Assembly (NCBI RefSeq): GCF_004379255.2
Contig: NC_056038.1
Location: 30,926,061-30,990,060, forward strand
From: Salvia splendens
Taxonomy: Eukaryota > Streptophyta > Magnoliopsida > Lamiales > Lamiaceae
Length of the DNA stretch: 64,000 nucleotides
Direction of reading: 5' to 3'
Part shown: one piece after another, positions 34,104 to 47,021 of the stretch
Layout: every line of letters starts with the position of its first letter
Numbering within the stretch: position 1 is the stretch's first letter
Notes under the pieces: generated by a model
What the model was told of the DNA's origin: nothing
The model's input: only the letters and a program-made list of their open reading frames with translations
Databases searched by the model: none
Made by a program: the position numbers and the translations under genes

Positions 34104-34553
34104 TTTTTTAATTAATTTTGAACATAACATTCATTTGTTTTCTTCATTCATGTCATATATACTCGTCTTTAGTTTTTATCTTGAGCTTTTCTTCGTAATA
34201 CATACTCCATGTTGCATTCTTCTTGTTTGAAGACTGCCGTCCTGTTATTGAAATTTCAATCTCCTGTTCTGTTTCAAGAAAATCTAGTTCAATATGCATA
34301 GACTTAGGAGCTGGTTTTCATTTTGTTTGCTGTGAAAACTGTAACAGGCAGACTTGCATATCAACTAAAAAAACATAAGATTGGAGGAAAAAAGAGAAAC
34401 ATAAAATTTGGATCCAAAGAGATAGACAGACAGTACTATAGTGAGTGAGTATTCATTCTTGTTTGAAGACAGCAAACACATAGAAGTAGAATCAAGATTG
34501 TTGGAATATAATGAATGAAATGCAATTATGAGATGATTTCATACAATTCAATT

Positions 34554-35449
34554 TCAATCACATCTCTCCTCCAACCACCTAATAATATCAGCACGAACAA
34601 TCGCAACATTTTCATCAGTTTCCCCAAAAACAAGAGAGTGCATCATCCCCTCATAAATCTCGATGCTCTTGTCCTCACTCCTCGCCAATTCATACAGCTC
34701 TCTGCTCACATCCGGATCCGTCACCACGTCAGCATCTCCGTGCATCACCACAAACGGAATCTCCACATCCCTCAATCGCTCACTCACGCACTCCGTAACC
34801 CTGATCAGCTCCACCACCGTCCCCAATCTCGGCTTCCCTTTATACATCATCGGATTCATCGCCGCGATTATCTTCTTCTCCCCCACCTTCACCGATTTCT
34901 CAACCAAATCCGCCGTCGGCACCACCGCCAGCGTCGGCGCGAACCTCGCCACCGCCGTCAGGATCTGCGGAATCGGCCACCTGGGCTTCACCTTCTCCGA
35001 GATCTTGCACATGGGCGCCATCAAGATCGCGTCTTTGAAGAATTCCGACCTCTTGAGTTTGAGTGGGGGTTTCTCAAAAATTGGATCTTGGGCTATCGCG
35101 AAATCGAAGAATGAGAGAGCGTCGTCTACGACGACGTCGACGTTAGGGACGTAGGCTTTGAGGCCTTGGGAGCGGCCGTGGCCGTGGAGGTCGAGGGGGC
35201 GAATCCGTTCTGGGCGAGGAAGATTGGGGTGGCCTGAAAGGTCCAGCTGATGCCATTGCCATAGCCATGGTCCATACAGATGACGCCGCGTGGAGCCCCG
35301 GATTTGATTGGCTGCCATGATTTGGTGAATAGGGTTAGCCCACTGGCTGCTTTGTAGTAGAAGTTGCTTGATTTGATTCCCTGTTCTTTGTAATACTCTT
35401 CTTCTGGAGTTTCTCCCCAGTAATGAGGTATAGCCATTTCTTCCTCCAT
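34554..35449 (-). pseudogene. Monoacylglycerol lipase / caffeoylshikimate esterase-like, broken
   Basis: Alpha/beta hydrolase of the plant MAGL family, whose members hydrolyse monoacylglycerols, lysophospholipids or, in CSE, caffeoyl shikimate. From MEEEMAIPHYWGETP (35449) the frame carries the oxyanion motif MDHGYGN. It shifts by one base in a C run near 35200 and continues through LDLHGHGRSQGLKA, ILMAPMCKIS, the Asp motif HGDADVVTDP and the His motif EGMMHSLVFGETDENV to a stop at 34554. The GESMGG nucleophile elbow expected between SFFDFAIAQDP and KDAILMAP is absent, with a short unrelated stretch there. Total length is about 298 codons against the roughly 330 usual. Even with the frame corrected the catalytic serine is gone. 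No introns are seen. Confidence 0.8.
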
Positions 35450-35599
35450 TTTTCTCCCTTCTCGCAATTGGATTCTTTTTTTTAATCAAAGTATAATTGG
35501 AATTGCTTCCTAGAAAGTTCTGGTTGGTGGAGACTGACCAGAATAATGTGGTGGCAAACAGCCCTTACTTTTCTTTTTTCGTTGTTGCCGATGTGGGGG

Positions 35600-37125
35600 T
35601 AGAGATGCCCACCGGTTCCGGTTCCGAACCGGAACCGTGACAATTTTCTCGAACCGGAACCGTCGCATTTGGAACCGCGGTCCGGTTCCGGTTCAAGATT
35701 TTTCGAACCGGAACCGTCACCGAACCGCCGGTTCCGGACGGTTCGGAACCGCCGGTTAACCGGCAAACCGCCGGTTCGGGCGCGTAAAACAAGGTGTCAG
35801 GGATGGGGCCGCCGGCGGCAGCTTTTCAGCGGCAAAACCGGCCTGAACCGCCGGTTTTTCGTCGGTTAACCGGCGGTTAACCGTGAAAACCGGCGGTTAA
35901 CAGCCGGTTCAGTGGCTTTCGATGCGGCGCGGAACACGAGGCGACAATGGCGTAGCTTTTGCAGACGGTTCGTTGACCGAACCGGCGGTTTTGTCCCGGA
36001 AACCGGCGGTTTTCCGCCAAAACCGCCGGTTTTCCAAAATTTTCAAATTTTTTTTTTCAAATTTCAAATTCGAATTCTTCCATTTTCTCCCTCATTTTTA
36101 TCTATAAATACCCCCCTCTATCCTCATTTACATTTACCCCACTCTTGTGTTAATAAGAGTTTCTCTCTTCAATCTCACAATTCTCTCTCTTTGTCTCCAA
36201 TTTCTCATTTGTGCTATTGTGCTTCCATTTAATTACTCAAGTGCTATTCTTATTAAGCATTGTTATACACTTTATACTTGTTCCCGTAGTTCTATAAGTT
36301 GTCTTTCTTTCTCAATTGATAAAACAAAAAAAATATATATTATTTCATATTTCTACATTTTTACTATATATCAAGATGTCTTCATCCCGAGAAGGTCGTG
36401 TTGATAAGGGAAAGGGAAAGTCCAAGAGGCCATCTCGGAGAGCCGTTATTGATGAGATTTCTCAAATGAACATGGATGCGTGGCAGGTTAATATTTATTA
36501 TCTACTAATTTAATTAATTTTGATTTACATTACATTATTGTTCATAATTTTATTTGATATTTACAATACAAATATTATTTTGTAGTTGAGCTCAACTTAA
36601 ATTTGAAAAGTTTAACTTTGAAAGTTTAACTTAAATTTGAAAAGTTTAACTTTGAAAGTTTAAGTTGAGCTCAAGCCCTTTTCAATTTAATTTTTTTCCC
36701 CCATTTCATGTTTTTTTCAATGTAAATTATATTACATTGTTGTATGTCGTATACTTGTAGTTGTAGATGTATATATATTGTAATTTGTAATGTATCGTTG
36801 TCCGTTACAACTCAAACTCAATAAAATTGATATCATTTTCTCCTTATTCGCCGTATTTCTATTTGAATTATACATTGTCTTGTTCCAATTTGTTGTATAA
36901 ATCCAAATTTCAAAAAATAAATAAAAAAAATACAACCGAACCGCGAAACCGCCGGTTCCGAACCGGAACCGCCTAAACCGCCGGAAAAACCGGCGGTTCC
37001 GAACTGGAACCGGAACCGCCGGTTTTCGAACCGGAACCGGAACCGTGAAATAGCCTCACGGTTCGGTTCCGGTTCCGCCTTCGACCGAACCGGAACCGCC
37101 GGTTCGTGAACCGTGGGCAACACTA
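35600..37125 (+). mobile_element. hAT element with GGTTCCGG subterminal repeats
   Basis: A perfect 8-bp target duplication TGTGGGGG lies at 35592-35599 and 37126-37133. Ends are inverted repeats (TAGAGATGCCCAC on the left, the complement of GTGGGCAACACTA on the right). Dense GGTTCCGGTTCC/GGAACCGG motifs fill about 430 bp at the left end and 170 bp at the right. The interior has a TATA-like TATAAATA near 36103 and one transposase-like exon. Non-autonomous. Confidence 0.85.
36376..36486 (+). pseudogene. First exon of an hAT transposase remnant
   Basis: From ATG at 36376 the frame MSSSREGRVDKGKGKSKRP runs 37 codons to a possible splice donor after CAG at 36486. It lies about 270 bp downstream of a TATAAATA box inside the hAT element. 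Downstream coding exons are gone. The short basic start fits hAT transposases but is not diagnostic. Confidence 0.45.
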
Positions 37126-37133
37126 TGTGGGGG

Positions 37134-38562
37134 ATTTTGACATTGTGGGGGTAGTTATCATAAATATTTTACTTGAATTTTATTTGTTTATTTATTTCTC
37201 CATGACTCATGGTCAACTGCATTTTGGAATCATAAAGCTTATCTGCTGTTGGGGGGTTTACATAAACAGTGAAAATTAAAGCTAATGTACACTTAGTCAA
37301 AAAGGAGGGGCTAGGCTAATTAAAGGTGCTTTTGATTATTTCATTATGATTTCTGTTATTTACTCTGTTTTACTTTCATTATTCTTGGATTACTCTTCGG
37401 TTTAATTGGTTTGAAAGATGTAAGAATTGAAGGGGATATTTTGACACGGTTTTATTGTTTCTCCTCTACTTTTGTTGGAAACTTGTAGTACTACTTATTA
37501 TGGACTGTTTTCCTTCAAAATCCAGAAAATCTTATGCTGTGGAGGAACATAAGTTGATGTATTGAGAATCAGGCTACTCAATAAACATGATTGGTGAGTC
37601 GTGAATAAGCCATGTGACGTCCTCAAATATATTATTCCTAGATGCATATGCTGATAAATTTATCATTTTCTACCACTAACCAAGGCGACAAATTCATCCA
37701 TGATAAGAATAAAGGATAAAGCAATATAGCAAGAACTCCTTCCCACTTTTTGAATGGAGCACTTTTGACTGAGATTACAAAGTTTTACACATCGGAAACT
37801 GGATAGAATTATACTTGCTCGATTAGTAGTAGCTGCAATGAAGTTTAAAAAAGTAGACATTCTTTTATAGAAGTGGATTAGGCATATCTCAAAGAACTTT
37901 AGGCCTTTTGAAAAGAAGGGTTTGTTAATTCTCTCGTATGATCTTAGTCTGCCATGGTCTAGGTGGTGTTCGCTATCGATTGTTTCCCTAATCAAAGCAC
38001 CATCAGGGTCAAATTTGATCTCGAATCAGTGTTGATGAAGTAATAACTTACATAGCCTAGATTCTGCCTCTAGAAAAATTGATTCTAGAAATTTTTCTTG
38101 AATATTTTGCTTGGTTGGGAAAATATAGTTCCAGTTGTTTATGTCGTCCAAAGCTATATGCAGTGTGTAGGAAATTGACTTAGAGATAAGACTAAACGAC
38201 TTTCACGTTTCGAAGACAGGCAAGCAGGCCTAACAGCAGCAAAAGACCCATCCATTAACTTATACCTTACATGCATAAAGTGAAAAAGCTCATGGATTGC
38301 AGATACATTACTATCGGCCACCAACGGCGTGGGGTTGCCCCATCTTTTCAAGTCACATTTTCATCATATTTCAACTTTTTAATTCTTAAAGTTTGTTTCG
38401 GTGTTTTGGAGTCTAGCTAACATATTCGGCTATAGCTACTCTGCTATATCATCTGTGGTAGATAAAAAAGATGAATGGCCAACGCAACTTCTTTCCCAAC
38501 CAGTGCCATGGTTGACTTGAGAAAAAAAGGGCCTTAGTTGGAATGTAGTGCCACCGTTATAG

Positions 38563-38611
<49 letters not shown>

Positions 38612-40811
38612 CTGATTTAGAATGTGCCTTAGAAATTTAATGAGATGTAGAACTTGGAGGGTTTTTATTGTAATAAATCACAAATAAGAAAAGATGACAG
38701 TAAATTATTCAGTTTCTTTGTTTCTTGAACAGATCACAAGATAGCTCTTTCAGCAAAGAACTTTACACGATATTCCACTTGACGGCTGCATAGGTTTTGT
38801 AATTAAGATAAAATTCTCAAGGTTTGTCTCAAAAAGAGCCATTTTCTCCCTTTTCGGCTCAAATAAAGACTATATGACAGCAAACTTGATGATGAAGGGG
38901 CAATGCTCAATCCATTAGATTTTGTCTCCCATTCTGGCATCCACGATTCTCAATACTCAACACATGGTCATCCATGATATGTGTCTGCACGATACAGATA
39001 GTGGCTTCATGCTGCTTGTTGGGAAAATTAATTTAATTAGTTTAGTATGCTTATTGATGTGTACACCACAAGCTTGATTTAAAACCTATAGAAATATAAA
39101 ATTTCATGCATATAATAACATCTTGCACTACTTGTGACTGTAGTTTATTGAATATATAGACTGTTAAGTAAGGATATACATTTCTTGAATTAGATTGTGG
39201 AATTCATCTGTGGTTCTGAGCTCACACCTAAGAATATGCTCCACTAAATTAGTTGCTTTATGCTCCAAGACTATAATACCTACCATATTCGGAACCAACG
39301 TGAGAACTCATTTTGCTACACACTTTTGGAACAGTGTAGTCAGGAGTTGCCTATGAGAATGCTGAACTCATATTTTAGTGTATCCGCACTTACTTAACTG
39401 AAGCCAAGTTCTTAGTGCTCTCTATATTTTAAGAAACTTATGCAGATCCTTTTCTGGGCATTTCTTTGATATGAATTATCGAGGTAACGTGCTAATGATG
39501 CACATCTATGTCAGGCCACTACTATATTTGAGATTTATGCTAATTTGACATATACAGAGGATGGTCTTAGAAGGATTTATTATTATAATTATATAGTTTC
39601 CTGTATAAATTGCACTTGCCAATTTTGTTGAATTTATTTATTCGTTACAGATGTTCTCCTTCTCATTTTTCAACTAAATCAAGTTGAAATCCAACTCATG
39701 GTCCACATCCAAGTTGGCTGTTGCAATCATACAAATTCCATCACCTTGATTAAGCCACACACCATAAGGTTCGCCACAATCTTCTTTTCTTTCTTTCTTT
39801 TGATGATGAGATTCCAAAACAATAGGTCAACTTTTATCTACACACTGCACACACATACCACTAATTGAGAATATATACTGAAATATCATTTCACTTGCCA
39901 CTTTGATGAAAAAAAGAAAAATGATTACGTGGTCAATATATGGGAAAAACAGCGCATGCTGCAAAAATCCGTCCCCGTTCAAATCTGATCCTCCTATTCT
40001 CTTTGTAATAGTAGCTTGATGTCACTGAAATTTGTACCTTGATTTGAATGATCATGATGTCATCATCACGCAAAAAGAATGGTTATGTGACTTTCTTTGA
40101 CTGCGTGCTTCAATGATAGAGAAAGCCCATCTAATATTATCAAACTGTTTGCTTTGATTTGTTCATGTGATGTAGCATCAATAAAATCTCATACTATTTC
40201 AGATTCATGCATGTTTAGTCGTAGCTCCTATGCTTCCAGGCTTAGTCATCTTATCTAGTTCGAACTTATTAGAAACATCAATCAGTGAAATATTTTATGA
40301 TTTAGAAATTAAGGGACTTGGGAGCTTGGGAAAGAACTTCAGCCATCATGTTAGTGATGCCTTCTACTAATGGTTATGAAATACTAATACTATTTGGATG
40401 CTTTTTCATCTAGACGTTAACCACACACCCACACCTTTTACACATGTAGGCAGTCAAATTAATAAACAAAAGAATGCACGATATTCAGTTAAAGCAAGTT
40501 TAGAGAAGTTGAATACGACTGTTGAAGAACAAGATTGCACTCTAGAAGAATATTGACTAATACAATTTGGAAATGTGTAGTTTAATCTTGATATATATAT
40601 ATCCACGTGAAGTTGATCCAACAACCCAAATGTAAATGGAGGCTCCACTCTAATTGGTGCTAGTTTAGCTATGTAATAACCTGCCTAAATTCATGTGAGA
40701 GGCCATAAAGTAATTGCTGACGAATTAAAAATGCTGTGTGCCACATAGAATATCTCACTAAAGACAATGTGACCACTCTCATTGTTTGTTAAACACATGT
40801 AATCCTCTATG
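37134..40811. other. Intergenic, AT-rich, no gene seen
   Basis: About 3.7 kb without a supported frame on either strand. It includes the CT microsatellite at 38567-38609. I see no tRNA, no terminal repeat pair and no conserved motif. Confidence 0.55.
38567..38609. repeat. CT dinucleotide microsatellite
   Basis: About 21 uninterrupted TC units. It is likely length-polymorphic. Confidence 0.95.
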
Positions 40812-40819
40812 TATAAATA
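40812..40819 (+). promoter_or_regulatory. TATA box of the SCPL gene
   Basis: TATAAATA lies 69 bp before the ATG at 40881, a usual distance for a plant TATA box with a short leader. Confidence 0.6.
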
Positions 40820-40880
40820 AACATGCCAGTTTGGCATATTTTATCTCATAACCATCTCTGGATTGGTAGTTGATATCTCA

Positions 40881-43565
<2,685 letters not shown>

Positions 43566-44286
43566 GCATTTTTCTACTTAATGTATCCAATCATATATTA
43601 TAATTCACCATATATTAAACTCCATGATGCAAAGATTGGTCAAGTCTTGGCATTTTTGCTACTACAAAAATTACATTACTCAAATTATTATATAGTAGTA
43701 CTATATTTCTTATCAAATTCTCGAGTGACTCTTTTCTAGTTAGTGGACAGTTATAAAAAACATAACTTAGATTAGTGGAGGTTGCTGTAGTGACATATTT
43801 ATTGGCTTATCATGCTTTTCTTTTTTAATCTTTTGAAGGGTCCTAGACCAATATTATTGTATATACGCGGCAAAACTTGAATGGTGAATCAAACATCAAT
43901 CAATTATACATCTGTTGAATAGATTAATCATGATTGATGTTTTAATTAGGCCATAAAGCTACTAATGAAATATTATCTGTATAGTATACAGATAATATAA
44001 AAACATACAACCATAAGATAATAAGCATGAACTATAAAAGCTAGACCACTCTTGGAAACTTTTGACATGAAAGTAAAATACAGTGGCTAAACACTATTAG
44101 AACTACACATACATTTGATATTAGTCCCCAAATACCAAACTTATTCATGATAGCATATAAATGAAGTGTAGAAGATCATTAAAGTGGCAACCCGAAGCCG
44201 GTGAGACTCATATTACATCTTATGGGAAGGGGCAGTAGTTTCTGTGAGCGTGCAAGTTTGATATAATTGGTGGTGTGTAGTGGTGG
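43566..44286. other. 3' flank shared between the SCPL gene and diterpene synthase remnant
   Basis: No gene seen. From about 43620 this sequence is similar to 61340-61900 (for example CAAAACTTGAATGGTGAATC and TTGGAAACTTTTGACATGAA occur in both), so it is the downstream flank of a duplicated diterpene synthase. Confidence 0.7.
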
Positions 44287-44320
44287 CTATGAGTTGGAGA
44301 GGGTGTGGACGCGAGTGGAA

Positions 44321-44417
44321 ACCTTGGACTTGTCGTTGTTTTTGAGCGAGGGAACAACATTAGGATCGACAACCTTGGACTTGTCGTTGTTTTTGAGGGA
44401 GGGAACGACATTAGGGT
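44321..44417. repeat. 51-bp duplication in the diterpene synthase remnant
   Basis: ACCTTGGACTTGTCGTTGTT begins at 44321 and again at 44372. On the minus strand it doubles the peptide VVPSLKNNDKSKV, which occurs once in the paralogue near 61990-62040. Confidence 0.9.
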
Positions 44418-44718
44418 TGAAGGGTTTGCGATGAGTAATGGGAAGGTAGATGGACTTGTTTATATCTTGCATAAGTGCAGTTTCACTGTCAAAGAGATTG
44501 GCTGAGTTGAAAAACATCTCAAACACCTTCATGCAATATAAATGTGTTTGCTTGCAAGACTTACTCTATCATTTCTTGATGAAATCTGTCTGAGAACACA
44601 AGTTGCAACAGTTCGGAATTGGTTTGTTATTCTGCTGACTCCTGAACGAACGCAAATCAATACGATGATTTAGTTAATTAATCATTTACTACTATGATGT
44701 TGCGGTTCATTAGCCAAG

Positions 44719-44832
44719 ATGGTAGTTAGAAACGGGATTAGTACCTATAAATTTGAGCAAGCAGCAGCTCAATATCTTGATGAAAATGGGAAGCTAGGCC
44801 TAGTCCTTGAACGTGGTACACCAAAGACATAG
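44719..44832 (+). CDS. Unassigned 37-codon open frame
   Basis: The frame MVVRNGISTYKFEQAAAQ... ends at TAG 44830-44832, on the edge of the adjacent transposon. Codon use looks coding-like and the peptide is not low-complexity, but I do not recognise it. It may be an exon fragment carried in during the rearrangement that removed the diterpene synthase exons, or chance. Confidence 0.2.
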   Translation: MVVRNGISTYKFEQAAAQYLDENGKLGLVLERGTPKT

Positions 44833-45759
44833 AGTTCTTTCTTTTTTTGTTATACCCCACTAATGAAATTCCATTTTAATGAAGGAGATTATATGTATTC
44901 TGAAGGGAGGAGTGACGCATAAGAGTTATGCGTCGTTATTAATGAAACGCACAACCCTTATGCATATGAAAGGGGCGCAATTACAAAAACTGAATCAATT
45001 ACTTCTACACATTTAATTATATGCATATGAAATATACAAATTACGGAAAATCGACCAAAAAATCCATCAATTTCATCATAAACCCTAATTTTGCTAAATA
45101 ATATGCATATGGAATACACAAATTACGGAAAATCGACCAAAAATTTCCATCAATTTCATCATAACCTCTAATTTCATCATAATCCCTAAGTATAGGCAAC
45201 AAAACAATAAAAATTGACCAAAAATCCCATCAATTTCATCATAAACCATAATTTTACTAAATTACGGAAAACCTGCACAAATTAAGCCATAAATGATGTA
45301 TTTAGCCAAATTTAAGAATAATTACTGGAATATGGTTGCAAAATGGTGGAAATTCGCCGGAAATTGCTGGGAATCGTCGGAAATTGTTGTGAATCGTCGC
45401 TTGGGTCGCCGCTTTCTGTCTGTGATGCGAAGTGTTCTGCCTTCTCTGCCTGTTTTAAAACCCGCCGGAAGACGCATAAGCTTTATGCGTCACTACCCAA
45501 AGACGCATAAGTGTTATGCGTCGCTAAGGAAAGACGCATAAGCATTATGCGTCACTATTTAAAGACGCATAATGCTTATGCGGCACTAAACAACGACGCA
45601 TAATGGTTATGTGTCACTAAACAACGACGCATGATGGTTATGCGTCACTAAACAACGACGCATAACGGTTGTGCGTCACTCCCTGAGTCGGAATACATCT
45701 AAAGCTCTTCATTAAAATGAAATTCCATTAACATGCATTACCAAAAAAAGAATTATTCC
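44831..45759. mobile_element. Second palindrome-rich Mutator-like element
   Basis: Its ends match the intron-2 element: AGAGTTCTTTCTTTTTTTGT and ATTCCATTTTAATGAAGGAG on the left, CTTCATTAAAATGAAATTCC and CATTACCAAAAAAAGAATT on the right. One palindrome unit stands at the left (44914) and seven at the right. The interior has about three copies of an ATTACGGAAAATCGACCAAA-type repeat (45030-45265) and a GC-richer stretch at 45345-45470. No 9-bp duplication is found at its ends. Confidence 0.7.
45472..45682. repeat. Seven-unit palindrome array
   Basis: Units of GACGCATAA-nnn-TTATGCGTC start near 45472, 45502, 45533, 45563, 45595, 45626 and 45657. The period is 30-32 bp with CACTA(A)NNAA linkers. 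The palindrome core is conserved and the three central bases vary. Confidence 0.9.
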
Positions 45760-47021
45760 GACAGTTTTATCAAGTTTCCATCCACAGGATATATTGCAGG
45801 TACTACAATGTCATTACTTTTCTTTTTAATTACTGAAAATTTTTTATGGACATATTACTTAGCAATAAGTGGTTAGATTAGATTAAATTAAGTATCTCCA
45901 TTGGGAAATTTGTGAAGGAGTGATTGCAGATATTTGAGAGAGTCTATATTCTGGGTGGACATAAAGGCTTGAGCAGTGGCAGCCGGCGACTGAAACAGCG
46001 AGCCGTCGCTGCTCAAGTATCGCTTCACCGTTTCTTTGTGATCAAAATGGTAAGTAGATGGGAATGTCTCCAAGTATGAAAGGAGTGGCGGAAAACAACT
46101 CCGTTCCTCGGCTCCAACTAGCTCTTCCCTGCAATTCCACCCATTTTTGAGTTTTAGTCATGACTTCGCTTGGGCTTAATTAGCTAATTACTACCTCATT
46201 TAATTCAATTCAAGCATGCATTTCATGTTGAGAACAAGTTAGTTATAATAAAAATTAGGCATTTGGTACACATGCATTTCATGTTGAGAACGTTAATAAT
46301 TACAATTAGGCATTTCGTACGTACGTTTCAAGAATATGTTGGCGCATGAGAAAAATGTGAGCTATGACTGTGACTAATCCATGAGGGAAAACAAGAGGAA
46401 GCGCGTGCGCCTCCGCCAGCTCAATCATCGCCGGAAAAGCAAGCACGAACCACCGCGGCAAGTTCTGATAGTTTATCTTGAGAAGTATCTCCGCCTTCAA
46501 CTCAATGAACCTCAGCCCTGCATGTACATAAAAAGTGTCTCAAACTAACTTAATAATTCAATCTAGCCTGAAGTGTTTGGACCATTGATTTTTTACGGAA
46601 CCATTAAATATGGACCAAAACATATTGTTTACACAAATATACGGGACCAATTTTGGACTTTAGTCTTCAATGTATATGAATGAAATATAATAATACCCGA
46701 TTCAATATTTGGATGGGCAGGGTCCCACATTTTGAGAGCAATCAAGCAAGCAAGAGTAGAGGGGAGAGCATCAATGGTGGGAATTCCTTCTTCATTGGTT
46801 TCTCCCCAAAACCCACCTTCTTTTTGGTTTTGGATTATCCAATTCAGGCAGTTGGAAAACATGGGAATTTTGTGATTATTTTGGTGGGGAATCATGGCAA
46901 GCCAAGCAGTGTCATAGGCTGAGGGGGACACAAATGCATCACTATGGCTATGGAGCTTACAAAATATTTCATTTTTCACTTGATTAACAAGGGACTCGAT
47001 TGACAGCAGTGACGACTCCAT

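Larger units (their letters stand above)
44287..47021 (-). pseudogene. Diterpene synthase (kaurene-synthase-like) with central exons lost
   Basis: Exon 1 (47021-46697) starts MESSLLSIESLVNQ and has the gamma-domain motif SAYDTAW. Exon 2 (46517-46325) has FPAMIELAEAHALPL, and exon 3 (46128-45888) has TFPSTYHFDHKETVKRYLSSDGS. These three join in phase, then hit TAA at 45888. The last exon remnant lies at 44287 to about 44620 (FNSANLFDSETALMQDINKS). Everything between is missing: the rest of the beta domain, the DDxxD and NSE metal motifs. The gap holds a palindrome-rich element (44831-45759). Intact relatives make labdane-related or kaurane diterpenes in plastids. This copy cannot be active. 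It is a local duplicate of the gene at 61855-63932. Confidence 0.85.

Noticed and set aside
34515..35154. Plus-strand frames over the esterase locus
   Set aside because: They are shadows of the minus-strand esterase frames; only the minus strand shows conserved motifs.
37663..37995. 110-codon minus-strand frame
   Set aside because: No motif or gene context; composition is like the surrounding intergenic DNA.
44831..45759. A 9-bp target duplication around the second palindrome element
   Set aside because: The flanking bases (CAAAGACAT and GACAGTTTT) do not match; only a four-base similarity is present.
43566..47021. Reading the left diterpene synthase as a short functional enzyme
   Set aside because: No DDxxD or second metal motif remains and exon 3 runs into a stop, so no active site can form.
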